Assembly: GCA_947243855.1 (NCBI GenBank)
Contig: CAMXIK010000014.1
Location: 31,391-95,390 of the forward strand
Direction of reading: 5' to 3'
Origin: an uncultured Lachnospiraceae bacterium
GTDB taxonomy: Bacteria; Bacillota; Clostridia; Lachnospirales; Lachnospiraceae
DNA: 64,000 bases
Shown in pieces: positions 43,158 through 52,818 of the stretch. The notes below the pieces were generated by a model. The model ran no database searches. It was given only the letters and a program-made list of their open reading frames with translations, and was not told where the DNA came from. The translations under genes and the position numbers were made by a program. How positions within the stretch are numbered: position 1 is the first letter of the stretch; each line of letters opens with the position of its first letter.

Positions 43158-44033
43158 CTACCTCCCAAACCAGCTCCCATACACCACCCGGTCAAGTCCC
43201 GCAAAATCTTTCACCACCTGAATTTCACGAAAACCAGCCTCTTCCATAATCTCCCGCACGGCGTCCGCCTGCCCGCAACCAATCTCAAAAAACAGCATAC
43301 CGCCGCCGTTTAGATGCCTCCCGGCTTCCTGCGCGATCCTGCGGTAAAAAACAAGCCCGTCCGCGCCGCCGTCCAAAGCGATTCTCGGTTCATGCTCCCG
43401 CACCTCCGGCATTAAAGTTGACATAACATCCGTTTCAATATAAGGCGGGTTTGAAACTATGATATCAAACCGCCCGCCTTCCGTCGAAAGCGCCGCAAAG
43501 AGGTCGCCCTCCAAAAAAAGTGCCTCCATCTCGGGCCGTTCTATCCGCAGTCTCTCATAATTCTCCCTCGCCACTGCAAGCGCTTCGGCGGACAAATCAA
43601 CGCCCACGCCCGTACAGTCGTTAGAATAATGCAACAGACTCAACAGAATACAGCCCGAACCGGTACACAGATCCAGAATCCGCATCCCGTCGTGGAGGTT
43701 TTTCATCACTTCCTCCACCAACACCTCCGTATCCTGTCTTGGCACAAGCACATCTTTATTGACTAAAAAAGTCAATCCCATAAAATCCTGCCCGCCGGTG
43801 AGGTGCTGCAGCGGCACATGAACCGCCCGTTTTTCGATCAGCTCACGGTATCTGCCGTATTCCTCTTCGGAAACCTCCCGCTCTCCGTGAGCAAGCAGCG
43901 TATTCCGGTCCGTCCCGCAGACATACTCCAGTAAAAGCCTCGCGTCAAGGGCAGCCTCGTCGATGCCAGCCTCTTGCAGCGCCTCCCTGCCCGCCTCGTA
44001 CACCTCTTTATAGATCAGAGACACCTGCTTCAT
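43158..44033 (-). CDS. prmC: Release factor glutamine methyltransferase
   Basis: The 291-residue protein has an N-terminal helical domain that contacts the release factor and a Rossmann methyltransferase domain with [11 protein letters not shown] (SAM binding) and the N-P-P-Y motif ([10 protein letters not shown]). It uses S-adenosylmethionine to methylate the GGQ glutamine of RF1 and RF2. It is directly upstream of prfA, the standard arrangement. Confidence 0.97.
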   Translation of the reverse strand: MKQVSLIYKEVYEAGREALQEAGIDEAALDARLLLEYVCGTDRNTLLAHGEREVSEEEYGRYRELIEKRAVHVPLQHLTGGQDFMGLTFLVNKDVLVPRQDTEVLVEEVMKNLHDGMRILDLCTGSGCILLSLLHYSNDCTGVGVDLSAEALAVARENYERLRIERPEMEALFLEGDLFAALSTEGGRFDIIVSNPPYIETDVMSTLMPEVREHEPRIALDGGADGLVFYRRIAQEAGRHLNGGGMLFFEIGCGQADAVREIMEEAGFREIQVVKDFAGLDRVVYGSWFGR

Positions 44034-44084
44034 ACCCTAACTCTCTCCCGCTCTCACGTCCGAATCGCCATAACACTTCGCCCT

Positions 44085-45056
44085 TTACTCCTCCATCCAG
44101 CTTTCGTCCACCTCGTACCCGAAGGTTTCAAATATATAAGCTTTCCAGTCAAAAACTGCCTCCACCGCGGCGATTGCCACTTCCACCATGCTCTCGTCCG
44201 GTTCTCTTGTCGTCAGTCGCTGCAGCCACATGCCGGGCGCTGAAATCATTCTCACAAAAATGTTGTTGCTCTTTCCTGCAAGACGAATGATTTCGTAGGA
44301 AATTCCAGCGATCACCGGAATCAGGGCAATACGGATCAGCACACGGTAAACCGGATTCTCCACCCGGATAAAGAAAAACAGGATCACGCTGACAAACATG
44401 ACAAACAAAAGAAAGCTGGTTCCGCAGCGCCTATGCTGTTTCGAGCAGCGCATAACCTCCCTCACCGTAAGGGGCGCGCCCTTCTCAATGCAGTTAATGC
44501 ACTTATGCTCCGCGCCGTGATACATATAAACCCGCCTAATATCTTTCATCAGAGAAATCGCAAGCACATATCCTACAAAAATCAGGATTCGCAGCACGCC
44601 CTCCAAAATCGCCAAAAAGGATTCGCTTCTGATATATTCCTCAAACCGGGAAATGACAAAATAGGGCAGTACCATAAAAATCCCGATGGCAATCGCCAGT
44701 GAAAAAACCATCACCAGCCCGCTGAACACCTTTTCGGCCTTATCCTTAAAAATCTTGTTGAAGGCCTTATCCGCCGCCGTCTCCTTCGCCTCCTCGTCCT
44801 CATAAAAAGAAGCTGAAAAGTTAAGGGAGCGCATTCCCAGAATCAGGGAATCCACAAATTGGAAAATCCCCCTGACAAAGGGTATCTTCATAATCCGGCT
44901 GCCATGCATAATACCGTTATAGTGCTCGACCTCCACTTCGATCTCCCCATCCGGCTTTCTCACCGCCACAGCATACTGCTCTTTATTTTTCATCATAACG
45001 CCTTCCAGAACCGCCTGTCCCCCGATTCCGGAATATTTCTGTTTCTTTTTTGCCAT
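44085..45056 (-). CDS. DUF1385 (YqhQ-like) membrane protein
   Basis: The 323-residue protein begins with the family signature GIGGQAVLEGVMMKN and has several membrane helices, with MYHGAEHKCINCIEKG and CSKQHRRCGTSFL in the middle. Function is unknown; the family is regularly found between rpmE and prmC in Clostridia, as here. It is separated from rpmE by a terminator (45079-45105). Confidence 0.93.
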   Translation of the reverse strand: MAKKKQKYSGIGGQAVLEGVMMKNKEQYAVAVRKPDGEIEVEVEHYNGIMHGSRIMKIPFVRGIFQFVDSLILGMRSLNFSASFYEDEEAKETAADKAFNKIFKDKAEKVFSGLVMVFSLAIAIGIFMVLPYFVISRFEEYIRSESFLAILEGVLRILIFVGYVLAISLMKDIRRVYMYHGAEHKCINCIEKGAPLTVREVMRCSKQHRRCGTSFLLFVMFVSVILFFFIRVENPVYRVLIRIALIPVIAGISYEIIRLAGKSNNIFVRMISAPGMWLQRLTTREPDESMVEVAIAAVEAVFDWKAYIFETFGYEVDESWMEE

Positions 45057-45078
45057 TGTAATCGCCTTTCATAAGAGA

Positions 45079-45105
45079 AAAGGTTGAGATAATCTCAACC
45101 TTTTT
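45079..45105 (-). terminator. Terminator of rpmE
   Basis: Two perfect 11-bp arms (AAGGTTGAGAT and ATCTCAACCTT) followed by TTTTCTCTT on the - strand. The T run on the other side would let it work in both directions. Confidence 0.8.
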
Positions 45106-45117
45106 CTTACCCTGCAT

Positions 45118-45324
45118 TTATTTGTTTTCCACACCGTATTTCCGATTGAACTTATCAATACGGCCGCGAGCCTGTGCCGTCTTCTGCTGTCCTGTATAGA
45201 ACGAATGGCACTTGGAGCAGACCTCCACGTGAATCTCGGGCTTGGTGGAACCAGTCACAAAAGTGTTGCCACAGTTGCATGTTACCGTCGCCTGATAATA
45301 CTCAGGATGGATTCCTTCTTTCAT
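45118..45324 (-). CDS. rpmE: 50S ribosomal protein L31
   Basis: The 68-residue protein starts [19 protein letters not shown] and has the zinc-binding Cys set (CNC and CSKC) of the C+ form of L31. The start at 45324 is the conserved one; a longer reading frame adds 15 unrelated residues. A conserved-looking hairpin lies in its leader (45381-45405). Confidence 0.97.
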   Translation of the reverse strand: MKEGIHPEYYQATVTCNCGNTFVTGSTKPEIHVEVCSKCHSFYTGQQKTAQARGRIDKFNRKYGVENK

Positions 45325-45380
45325 CGCTATATAGACTCCTTTCTCAGCCTGCCGACTTACGCCATACACGTAACTCTGCT

Positions 45381-45405
45381 GTTGAAAGAATTTGTTTCTT
45401 TCAAC
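45381..45405 (-). promoter_or_regulatory. Hairpin in rpmE leader, possible L31 autoregulatory element
   Basis: Perfect 10-bp arms GTTGAAAGAA (45381-45390) and TTCTTTCAAC (45396-45405) with a 5-base loop, about 57 bases upstream of the rpmE start. L31-binding leader motifs are known upstream of rpmE in Firmicutes; whether this one matches was not tested. Confidence 0.4.
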
Positions 45406-45425
45406 TTCTCCTCATTGATCGTTTT

Positions 45426-45452
45426 AAAAGCTGTCACAGACCGACAGCTTTT
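45426..45452 (-). terminator. Probable rho-gene terminator
   Basis: Arms AAAAGCTGTC (45426-45435) and GACAGCTTTT (45443-45452) with a 7-base loop, 48 bases after the rho stop on the - strand; only a four-base T run. Confidence 0.6.
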
Positions 45453-45500
45453 ACATTGTAGCATAGGATTTTCGGGTATGCAAGCCTTTTTTTCGTATTT

Positions 45501-46862
45501 TTATATGAACTTCATCTTTTTGACCGTGTTCACAAATTCCTGATTATTCCGGGTTTTGGCGAACATATCAACCACGCGCTCCGCCGCCTCTTCTGCCTTC
45601 ATGCCGTTTAACGCCTTACGGATGATATTGATCGCTTCCAGCTCGTCGGGATTTAACAGCAGATCCTCTCTTCTGGTGCTGGATTTCGGAATATCAATGG
45701 CCGGGAACACTCTCTTTTCGGAAAGCTTTCGATCGAGCACCATTTCCATATTGCCGGTGCCCTTGAACTCCTCGTACACCACGTCGTCCATCTTGCTTCC
45801 CGTCTCCACAAGCGCCGTCGCCAGAATCGTCAGGCTGCCGCCCTCGCGCATATTGCGGGCTGCGCCAAAAAACCGCTTAGGCATATGTAGCGCCGCCGGG
45901 TCAAGACCGCCCGACAAAGTACGCCCGCTGGGCGGAACCACCAGATTGTAGGCTCTGGTGAGTCGCGTAATGCTGTCCAAAAGGATCACCACGTCCTTCT
46001 TATGCTCCACCAAACGCTTCGCGCGCTCGATCACCATTTCGGACACCCTCTTATGGTGCTCCGGCAGTTCGTCAAAGGTGGAGTAAATCACTTCCACATT
46101 AGGACCTTCGATGGCCTCCTTGATATCCGTCACTTCCTCGGGACGCTCGTCGATCAGCAAAATAATCAGATGGGACTCCGGCGCGGTTCTGGTAATGGAT
46201 TTCGCCACTTCCTTAAGCAGGGTGGTCTTTCCAGCCTTGGGCGGCGATACGATCATACCTCTCTGGCCTTTTCCCACAGGGCTGATCAGATCCATAATGC
46301 GCATCGCCACCGAGGAGCCGGGCGCTTCCAGTTTTAAACGCTCATTGGGAAAAATAGGCGTCATATCCTCAAAATTCACCCGGCGCGCCGCCACATCCGG
46401 CGCATAGCCGTTAATAGACTTTACATATAAAAGCGCGCTGAACTTCTCGTTCTGCGTCTTAATTCTGGTATTGCCCTCTAAGATATCTCCCGTCTTCAGG
46501 CCAAAACGGCGAATCTGGCTGGGCGCCACATAAACGTCGTTCTCACCGGGCAGATAGTTCTCACAGCGGATAAACCCGAAACCGTCGCTCATAACCTCCA
46601 AAATACCGCTTGCGGTAATGCCGCTGTCGAGCTCCGTCGGGAACTTTTCGTCCTCTCCAGAAGACTCCCTCCTTGCCGGCGTATTGACCGATGCGACGGA
46701 TTTCACCGCCACTTCCTTGCCTGCCGCCTTATCCTTTTCGTCTTCCTTGAGCATCGCCTCCACAATCTCCGCTTTCTTCATGGTTGAGGTGCCCTTGATA
46801 CCTCTCGCCTTCGCAATCTCCTTCAAATCCGCCAAGGCCAACGATTCATACTTTTCTCTCAT
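45501..46862 (-). CDS. rho: Transcription termination factor Rho
   Basis: The 453-residue protein is the hexameric RNA helicase that ends transcription at Rho-dependent sites. An N-terminal Rho_N domain (LADLKEIAKARGIKGTSTMKKAEIVEAML) is followed by an acidic linker, the RNA-binding cold-shock-like domain, and the ATPase core with Walker A PPKAGKTTLLKE and the Q/R-loop region PPSGRTLSGGLDPAALHMPKRFFGAARN. The start at 46862 is fixed by GGGAGG; an extra upstream 32 codons lack a site. Confidence 0.97.
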   Translation of the reverse strand: MREKYESLALADLKEIAKARGIKGTSTMKKAEIVEAMLKEDEKDKAAGKEVAVKSVASVNTPARRESSGEDEKFPTELDSGITASGILEVMSDGFGFIRCENYLPGENDVYVAPSQIRRFGLKTGDILEGNTRIKTQNEKFSALLYVKSINGYAPDVAARRVNFEDMTPIFPNERLKLEAPGSSVAMRIMDLISPVGKGQRGMIVSPPKAGKTTLLKEVAKSITRTAPESHLIILLIDERPEEVTDIKEAIEGPNVEVIYSTFDELPEHHKRVSEMVIERAKRLVEHKKDVVILLDSITRLTRAYNLVVPPSGRTLSGGLDPAALHMPKRFFGAARNMREGGSLTILATALVETGSKMDDVVYEEFKGTGNMEMVLDRKLSEKRVFPAIDIPKSSTRREDLLLNPDELEAINIIRKALNGMKAEEAAERVVDMFAKTRNNQEFVNTVKKMKFI

Positions 46863-47015
46863 AAATTCCTCCCGGTTTTGTATTTTTATTCTTTCGTCAA
46901 GGGATTTTCGCGCCTGATACGACTCAGAAAATGAATTTCGCCTGCACATTACTTGCATTTACAGTATACACCATCTTTTTCAAAATAGAAAGTAATTTTT
47001 TTCGATAATAGGATA

Positions 47016-47043
47016 TTGTGAAGCGTAGGATTCGTGATATAAT
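47016..47043 (+). promoter_or_regulatory. Promoter of the malic enzyme gene
   Basis: TTGTGA (47016-47021), 16 bases, TATAAT (47038-47043), about 70 bases before the start codon. Confidence 0.6.
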
Positions 47044-47111
47044 GTACGCGACAGCAACAAGCAGTGCGCAGACAGAGAATAAATTGATAAACCAAAAAGC
47101 GAGGTATTCCT

Positions 47112-48263
47112 ATGACAACCAATGAAAAAGCGCTTATGTTACATGAAAAATGGCAGGGGAAACTGGAGACCGTCTCCAAAACCCCCGTAAAAACCCGCGA
47201 GGATCTCTCCCTCGCCTATACGCCCGGCGTTGCCGAGCCATGCAAGGTCATCGCAAAGGACAAAGAAGCCGCCTACACCTACACATGGAAGTCCAACACC
47301 GTAGCCGTGGTATCGGACGGCAGCGCGGTTCTCGGCCTTGGCAACATCGGCCCCCATGCCGCTATGCCCGTCATGGAGGGCAAGGCGGTGCTGTTCAAAG
47401 AGTTTGGCGGCGTCAACGCCGTGCCCATCTGTCTGGACACGCAGGATACCGAGGAAATCATTAAAGCCGTGACTTGGCTGGCTCCCGGCTTCGGCGGCAT
47501 CAACCTTGAAGATATCAGCGCCCCCCGCTGTTTCGAGATTGAGGAACGGCTGAAAGCCACTCTGGACATCCCCGTTTTCCACGACGACCAGCACGGAACC
47601 GCCATCGTGGTGCTTGCCGGTATCATCAACGGCCTAAAAGTGGTGGGCAAGAAAAAGGAAGACTGCAAGGTAGTCGTAAACGGCGCGGGCAGCGCGGGCG
47701 TGGCTATCACCAAGCTTCTTCTAACCTACGGCTTTCCCAACGTGATCATGTGCGACAAGGTCGGCATCATCGGCAAAGATACCGAAGGCCTGAACTGGAT
47801 GCAGCAGAAAATGACCGAGACAACGAACCCGAACGGAGAACGCGGTACGCTGGCAGACGCCTTAAAGGGCGCGGATATCTTTGTGGGCGTCTCCGCTCCC
47901 AATATCGTAACACCTGATATGGTATCTTCGATGAACCGGGATTCCATTCTCTTTGCCATGGCGAATCCCGTTCCCGAAATCATGCCGGATGCGGCGAAGG
48001 TCGCCGGTGCGCGGGTGGTCGGCACAGGCCGTTCCGATTTTCCGAATCAGGTCAACAATGTAGTGGCTTTTCCCGGTATTTTCAAAGGCGCTTTGGAAGG
48101 ACGGGCGAGCCAGATTACGGAAGAAATGAAGCTGGCTGCGGCGCTGGCCATTGCCAACCTTGTCCCCGAAGACAAACTGAACGAGGACAACATCATGCCG
48201 GAGGCCTTTGATCCCAAGGTGGCCGAGGTCGTAGCGGAGGCCGTTAAGTCCCATATCAAATAA
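47112..48263 (+). CDS. NAD(P)-dependent malic enzyme
   Basis: The 383-residue protein is of the short bacterial type. It oxidatively decarboxylates malate to pyruvate with reduction of NAD or NADP. Seen motifs: YTPGVAEPCKVI, the metal site stretch FHDDQHGTAIVVLAG, the Rossmann VVNGAGSAGVAITKLLL, and FAMANPVPEIMPD. It lies on the opposite strand from rho and is followed after 14 bases by the DUF4364 gene. Confidence 0.96.
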   Translation: MTTNEKALMLHEKWQGKLETVSKTPVKTREDLSLAYTPGVAEPCKVIAKDKEAAYTYTWKSNTVAVVSDGSAVLGLGNIGPHAAMPVMEGKAVLFKEFGGVNAVPICLDTQDTEEIIKAVTWLAPGFGGINLEDISAPRCFEIEERLKATLDIPVFHDDQHGTAIVVLAGIINGLKVVGKKKEDCKVVVNGAGSAGVAITKLLLTYGFPNVIMCDKVGIIGKDTEGLNWMQQKMTETTNPNGERGTLADALKGADIFVGVSAPNIVTPDMVSSMNRDSILFAMANPVPEIMPDAAKVAGARVVGTGRSDFPNQVNNVVAFPGIFKGALEGRASQITEEMKLAAALAIANLVPEDKLNEDNIMPEAFDPKVAEVVAEAVKSHIK

Positions 48264-48277
48264 CCAAAGGAGACGTC

Positions 48278-48793
48278 ATGGTACAGGACCCCTTAACACT
48301 CTATAAACTGATTACGCTCTATATGTTAGACCGCGTCACCTTTCCGCTCACCAAAGCGCAGATCGGCGATTTTATTCTGGGACACGACTATACCAATTTT
48401 CTGACCTTGCAGCAGGTCATCGCGGAGCTGATCGACGCGGAGCTGATCCGTGCCAAATCCCTGCGCAACCGCACCTATCTGGAAATTACGCAGGAGGGGC
48501 AGAACACGCTCTCCTATTTCGGCAGCCGCATCGGCGATTCCATCAAAGAGGATATCGCCGCCTTTTTCGCCGACCATGAAATGGACATGCGAAGCGAATC
48601 CGCCGTACGGGCTGACTACTACAAATCCACTTCCGGAGAGTACGAAGCCCATCTTGTGGTAAAAGAAAAGGACGTGACAGTGGTGGATATCACCCTGTCC
48701 GTCCCAGACGAAGACACCGCTTCCGCCATCTGCGCCAACTGGCAGAGCAAAAGCCAAAGCATCTATCAATTTTTGGTTTCCCAATTATTCTGA
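48278..48793 (+). CDS. DUF4364 family protein
   Basis: The 171-residue protein has an N-terminal winged-helix-like segment (LYKLITLYMLDRVTFPLTKAQIGDFILGHDYTNFLTLQQVIAELIDAELI) and a beta-rich C-terminal half. The family is common in Clostridia and looks like a transcriptional regulator, but its targets are unknown. It is probably co-transcribed with the malic enzyme gene. Ribosome binding site AAAGGAG. Confidence 0.9.
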   Translation: MVQDPLTLYKLITLYMLDRVTFPLTKAQIGDFILGHDYTNFLTLQQVIAELIDAELIRAKSLRNRTYLEITQEGQNTLSYFGSRIGDSIKEDIAAFFADHEMDMRSESAVRADYYKSTSGEYEAHLVVKEKDVTVVDITLSVPDEDTASAICANWQSKSQSIYQFLVSQLF

Positions 48794-48830
48794 CGGCACA
48801 GCTTGTCCTGTGCCGCTTCTTTTCCTTTTT

Positions 48831-50732
48831 TCAGTGCTTTCTGATCACTTCATTCCAATTAGAAATGCCGATTACCTGCAGGGCAAAATCCGTATATTTA
48901 GCCGATTCCGGCGTATCCACATACTTGTAAGCCTCATAAATGGTCTTACGTCCCCCGCCCAGCGTGCAGATGCCAAGCGCCAAGCCCTGCGCCACCTCGG
49001 AAGGCGCGTCCGTCTCCCTTGAAAAAAGCATACTGTCCACATACTGATTCGCCTCAATCACCTTGTAAGCATACACAAAGGAGGCCGACTGCAGTTCCTG
49101 CCCTTGCGAGGACGTATATCCCATTTCGCTTAAGATCAAATGACGCACCTGTCCGTCCTCCGTGAGCATCTCCGGCTTTTGGAGATAATTTGTCAGCACA
49201 TGCAGATTTTTGATCGTGATAACCGGCGTATTTTCCCCTTCCTGCACATAGGAGCCGGCCTTGCCGCTCGTGCTCCATGCCCTCGGGCTGGTCAGCGGGT
49301 AATTATACGGATGCTGGGCCAGCGCCCAGTCGATATTTCCCTCCGCCTTTAAATTTCTGTTAAACTCGTCCAAAATTTCCTTCGAACCGTAACCGTTATG
49401 AGAATAAAGGCTCTTCCCCCACTGCTGGTCCAAAGATATGTACACCCTTGCGCTGCTGTTGATGCTCAAAATGGCATTATAGAAAACCCGGAAAGCTCTC
49501 GCATACTCGTCCACATAGCTGGCCGTATCCATATGCTCGATGTAATTCCATTCGCTTCTCGCATTGATCTCATTGCCGATCACCCAATTTACCACCTTGC
49601 CGTGTCCGGTGCCGGAATAACGGCTGGCAAGGAAGGACGCAACCGCCGCAATGCACTCCGTGCCATCCTCGTCCGCAGCATTGAATGCAAAGTAAGGCGC
49701 ATGACCGCCTGAGCGCGCCTTCGGATGAATCAGCTCCGGACGGGCGGAATGATCGTTTAAGATGATCGCCGTCGTGGTAATCCCCCTGTTGGTAAGGTTC
49801 GTAAAGATATAATCGTACTCCGCAATAATCTGCCCGTTGAAGGCATAATTCCTTCCATTATAGGTATAGTAAACCGTAGGGTAAAATTCATTGGTCGTCT
49901 GTCCGAGAATCCTGCTCAGAGGGATATTGTAAGCCGCGTGCTTCACGCCAAGATCATCCAATTCCGAGCCCTGTAGTTTTTCTGGGTCCACCAAAAGCCC
50001 CTTTTTGGAAGCGGTATTTCCAAAAGAAAGGTTATACTTGGCAATGGCCTCCGGATTCGTAATATAATGCGGCCTTGTAATCGCCAAAAAGCTCCCGTTC
50101 TTCTTAACTGCTACTACAAACTTAGAAAAAAGCCGCGAACTGGCCGTATTGTAATTCAGGTTGACCGAAAAAGTCAAATTTACGTCTTTCTGATCTTCTA
50201 TCAGATATTCGCTGCCTGTCAAAGCAGACTGAAAAGCCTTCTCCTCAAAAAGATAATAATAACCGTCGTCGCTGACCGCCAGATCCTTTGCCTTCATCGT
50301 CACGTCGATCTTGCCGGTCTCCGTATTAATCACACAGCTCTCAATGGTGGCAAAATCGGCCGCATTCTCCGCGGTAACCTCCACCTCCTTCGGTCTGTTT
50401 CTAATCCCTTCCAGCATATAGCGTGCCGCGTCCACAAGCGCCCGGCTTGTGTCCTTACCCGCATTCTGTCTGACACTGTCCTTTCTGTGCTGGGTCTTAC
50501 TGTACTCGGCCAGCTTCACAGCCTCCGTATGTACCATAGCCTCCACCGCCGCGCTCTCCAGCGCCTGCAGATCAAAATGCTGCTGCACGGTATAGCCTGA
50601 AAAACCGCAGATCAAGGCCAGAACAATAATGCCAGCAACGACGACCATCCAATTTATTTTCTTCTTTCCAGTATTCTTTTCCGGTTTCTTTTTCGGTTTC
50701 TTTTCCTGATCCGCTCTTTCGCTTGTTCCCAT
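48831..50732 (-). CDS. DUF5722 protein, membrane-anchored putative glycosidase
   Basis: The 633-residue protein has a lysine-rich cytoplasmic tail, one membrane helix (about 28-48) and a large extracellular part. The second half is barrel-like with VVNWVIGNEIN, a Glu after Gly-Asn that is typical of the acid/base of GH-A clan enzymes, and LILSEMGYTS, which could hold the nucleophile Glu. The DUF5722 assignment is from recall of this layout. It may cleave a cell-surface or dietary glycan. A weak ribosome binding site (AAAGGGAAAAAGG) precedes the start. Confidence 0.82.
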   Translation of the reverse strand: MGTSERADQEKKPKKKPEKNTGKKKINWMVVVAGIIVLALICGFSGYTVQQHFDLQALESAAVEAMVHTEAVKLAEYSKTQHRKDSVRQNAGKDTSRALVDAARYMLEGIRNRPKEVEVTAENAADFATIESCVINTETGKIDVTMKAKDLAVSDDGYYYLFEEKAFQSALTGSEYLIEDQKDVNLTFSVNLNYNTASSRLFSKFVVAVKKNGSFLAITRPHYITNPEAIAKYNLSFGNTASKKGLLVDPEKLQGSELDDLGVKHAAYNIPLSRILGQTTNEFYPTVYYTYNGRNYAFNGQIIAEYDYIFTNLTNRGITTTAIILNDHSARPELIHPKARSGGHAPYFAFNAADEDGTECIAAVASFLASRYSGTGHGKVVNWVIGNEINARSEWNYIEHMDTASYVDEYARAFRVFYNAILSINSSARVYISLDQQWGKSLYSHNGYGSKEILDEFNRNLKAEGNIDWALAQHPYNYPLTSPRAWSTSGKAGSYVQEGENTPVITIKNLHVLTNYLQKPEMLTEDGQVRHLILSEMGYTSSQGQELQSASFVYAYKVIEANQYVDSMLFSRETDAPSEVAQGLALGICTLGGGRKTIYEAYKYVDTPESAKYTDFALQVIGISNWNEVIRKH

Positions 50733-50887
50733 CTATGACCTTTTTCCCTTTTTGTTTTTGCGGGCAGGCAACATTTCAACCTTTTTCCCCGTCCCGCTCA
50801 TTGTACTATATTATAGGGCAAAAGTCCAATGCCATTATTTTCGCTTCCATTTGAAAGGAACATCCTAACTGTGTCAAACCAGTGCCC

Positions 50888-51595
50888 TCAGTCAAACAAA
50901 ATTTCGTCTACCGTCACAAATTCATACCCCTGCTTTTGCAGAATATCCACGATTTGCAAAGCTGCCGTCACACTGGATTTATATTCGTCATGCATCAGAA
51001 TGACAGCATTTTCCTCCGCCTTTTTCGTGACCTTCCCGACGATTCCCCCTACGTCGCTGCTGCACCAGTCCATCGGGTCAATCGTCCAAAGCACGGGAAT
51101 CATCGTAAGCTCCGACTCAAAGCTCTTATCCCAGCTTCCATAAGGCGGCCGTACATACTGTGGCTCCTCCCCCGTAATCCCCTTAAGAAGCTCATTCGTC
51201 TTTACCAGCTCCTCCTTGAACGTCTCCCTGTTTTTTTTGCCAAGCTGCACATGACTGTAGGTGTGGTTGCCAACGAGATGACCTTCCTCGTTCATCCGCA
51301 AAACAAGTTCGGGATAAGCCTCCGCCTGCTTTCCCATCACAAAAAAACTGGCCTTGGCTCCCCGTTCCTGCAAACCGTCCAAAAGCTGTTCCGTATAGTA
51401 AGGATGCGGGCCATCGTCAAATGTCAACGCTATTTTCTTGGGGCTGTCCACCGTTTCCTCCTTTTCCATCATACATATTATGGATTCCGCCGCCTCCGCG
51501 AGACCATCGCGGCATCCCACTAGAAATGCGCTTCCCGCCAAAACCATTCCAGTTAGAACAATAACAGATGTAATTATTTGTTTTTTCACCCTCAT
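50888..51595 (-). CDS. Membrane-anchored polysaccharide deacetylase (NodB fold)
   Basis: The protein has about 235 residues from the chosen start. An N-terminal membrane segment (KKQIITSVIVLTGMVLAGSAFLVG) precedes a NodB domain with TFDDGPHPYYT (metal-binding Asp pair), HTYSHVQLG (metal His residues) and RPPYGSWD. It likely deacetylates N-acetylated glycans such as peptidoglycan, a common lysozyme-resistance function. The start is uncertain: a frame extends 19 codons further to 51652, but the segment from 51595 gives a proper signal anchor. It follows the sensor kinase gene and probably belongs to the same operon. Confidence 0.87.
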   Translation of the reverse strand: MRVKKQIITSVIVLTGMVLAGSAFLVGCRDGLAEAAESIICMMEKEETVDSPKKIALTFDDGPHPYYTEQLLDGLQERGAKASFFVMGKQAEAYPELVLRMNEEGHLVGNHTYSHVQLGKKNRETFKEELVKTNELLKGITGEEPQYVRPPYGSWDKSFESELTMIPVLWTIDPMDWCSSDVGGIVGKVTKKAEENAVILMHDEYKSSVTAALQIVDILQKQGYEFVTVDEILFD

Positions 51596-51660
51596 CACCG
51601 GATACCTGCAGATTGCTTTTGCTATCATATATATGCCGTCTGCTTCCAGCAAATTCGGAT

Positions 51661-52806
51661 TTACGCTGGATCAGGAAATCTCATCTGAAACGCCTTCGTA
51701 TAGGTTCCCTCCGCGTTCAGATTTAGCAGCAGGCTTCCTCCGTGCATCTCCACGATTTTCTTTGCAATCCCCAGTCCCAGACCGCTTCCGCCTTTCGTGG
51801 AACGGGCGCTGTCCCCTCTGGTAAAAGGCTCAAAAATATGAGCCGCAAGCGCCGGATCGATGGGCTTTCCCTCGTCCGCCACGGTAAGCTCGTAGTCGGA
51901 AAGACGAACCAAAACCCGGCCGCCTTCCTTTCCGTAACGCAGGGCGTTGGTCAGCAGATTCGTGACGGCGCGCCCAAGCTGCAATTCATCCATCTCTAGG
52001 GGCATCTTTTCCTCTGCAACTTCCATCACAACCGTTATCTCTTTCTCTTCAAAGTCCGCATAGAGAAGGGCGGTCATCTTTCGTACCAGCTCCGCAAAGT
52101 CCCCCTGCTGCCGATGGAGGACAAACCCCTCGCTCTCCAACTTTACATACTCAAAAAGCAGGGTAATCAGCTCGTCCATCCGCATCGCCTTGGCATAGAT
52201 CATCTCCAGATAAAGCTGTCTTTTCTCCTCCTGTGCAACGCCCTCGGAGAGAGCCCGGCTGTACCCGCAGATCGTGGTAATGGGCGTCTTTATGTCATGC
52301 GCAATATCCGAAAGAAGGAGATTCCTTTTCTTATCTGCCAGAAGCTTCTGTTCCTTTTCCTCCGCAAGAAGGGCGTCAAACTGCTTTGTCACCACCTTGG
52401 AATAATAAAACGCTCCCACCGCATAGGGAAGCAGCCGGACAAGGAAGATCGCGATAATACCGCTTATGATTAAGATTCGTAGCGCCACGCCCCATATGCC
52501 GTTATAAAGCGGGGAATTCACCTCAATCGCCATCCCGCCTCCCAGCGCCATGTCAATCCGAAGCTGTATCCACTCCCTTGTTGCCGGCGGCAGAAATCCA
52601 GCCAAAATATAAAATAACACTTGTAACATCCATGCAAAAACACTGCCGTTTCCTGTAATCGTAATCTTCTGGGACTCCAAAAACGCCATGACTACCGGGG
52701 CGAGCGCTTTCCGGTATAAAAAATCAATGAATTCGCCGCCCCAATAGACGCAGAACAGAACGACCAAAAATCGTTGAATCAAATACCATTTTGCTGTTTT
52801 TTTCAT
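51661..52806 (-). CDS. Sensor histidine kinase, VanS-like
   Basis: The 381-residue protein has two membrane helices (about 12-35 and 100-125, with a short extracellular loop), a HisKA domain with phospho-acceptor His in LLSDIAHDIKTPI, and an ATPase domain with NLLTNALRYG (N box) and GGSGLGLGIAKKIVEMHGG (G box). It partners the response regulator encoded 12 bases upstream. Location with DUF975 and a deacetylase suggests it watches the cell envelope. Confidence 0.94.
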   Translation of the reverse strand: MKKTAKWYLIQRFLVVLFCVYWGGEFIDFLYRKALAPVVMAFLESQKITITGNGSVFAWMLQVLFYILAGFLPPATREWIQLRIDMALGGGMAIEVNSPLYNGIWGVALRILIISGIIAIFLVRLLPYAVGAFYYSKVVTKQFDALLAEEKEQKLLADKKRNLLLSDIAHDIKTPITTICGYSRALSEGVAQEEKRQLYLEMIYAKAMRMDELITLLFEYVKLESEGFVLHRQQGDFAELVRKMTALLYADFEEKEITVVMEVAEEKMPLEMDELQLGRAVTNLLTNALRYGKEGGRVLVRLSDYELTVADEGKPIDPALAAHIFEPFTRGDSARSTKGGSGLGLGIAKKIVEMHGGSLLLNLNAEGTYTKAFQMRFPDPA

Positions 52807-52818
52807 GTTCCCCGCGCC

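Noticed and set aside
42079..46862. Ribosomal and translation genes as a mobile or recently acquired cluster
   Set aside because: The order rho-rpmE-DUF1385-prmC-prfA is ordinary conserved clostridial synteny.
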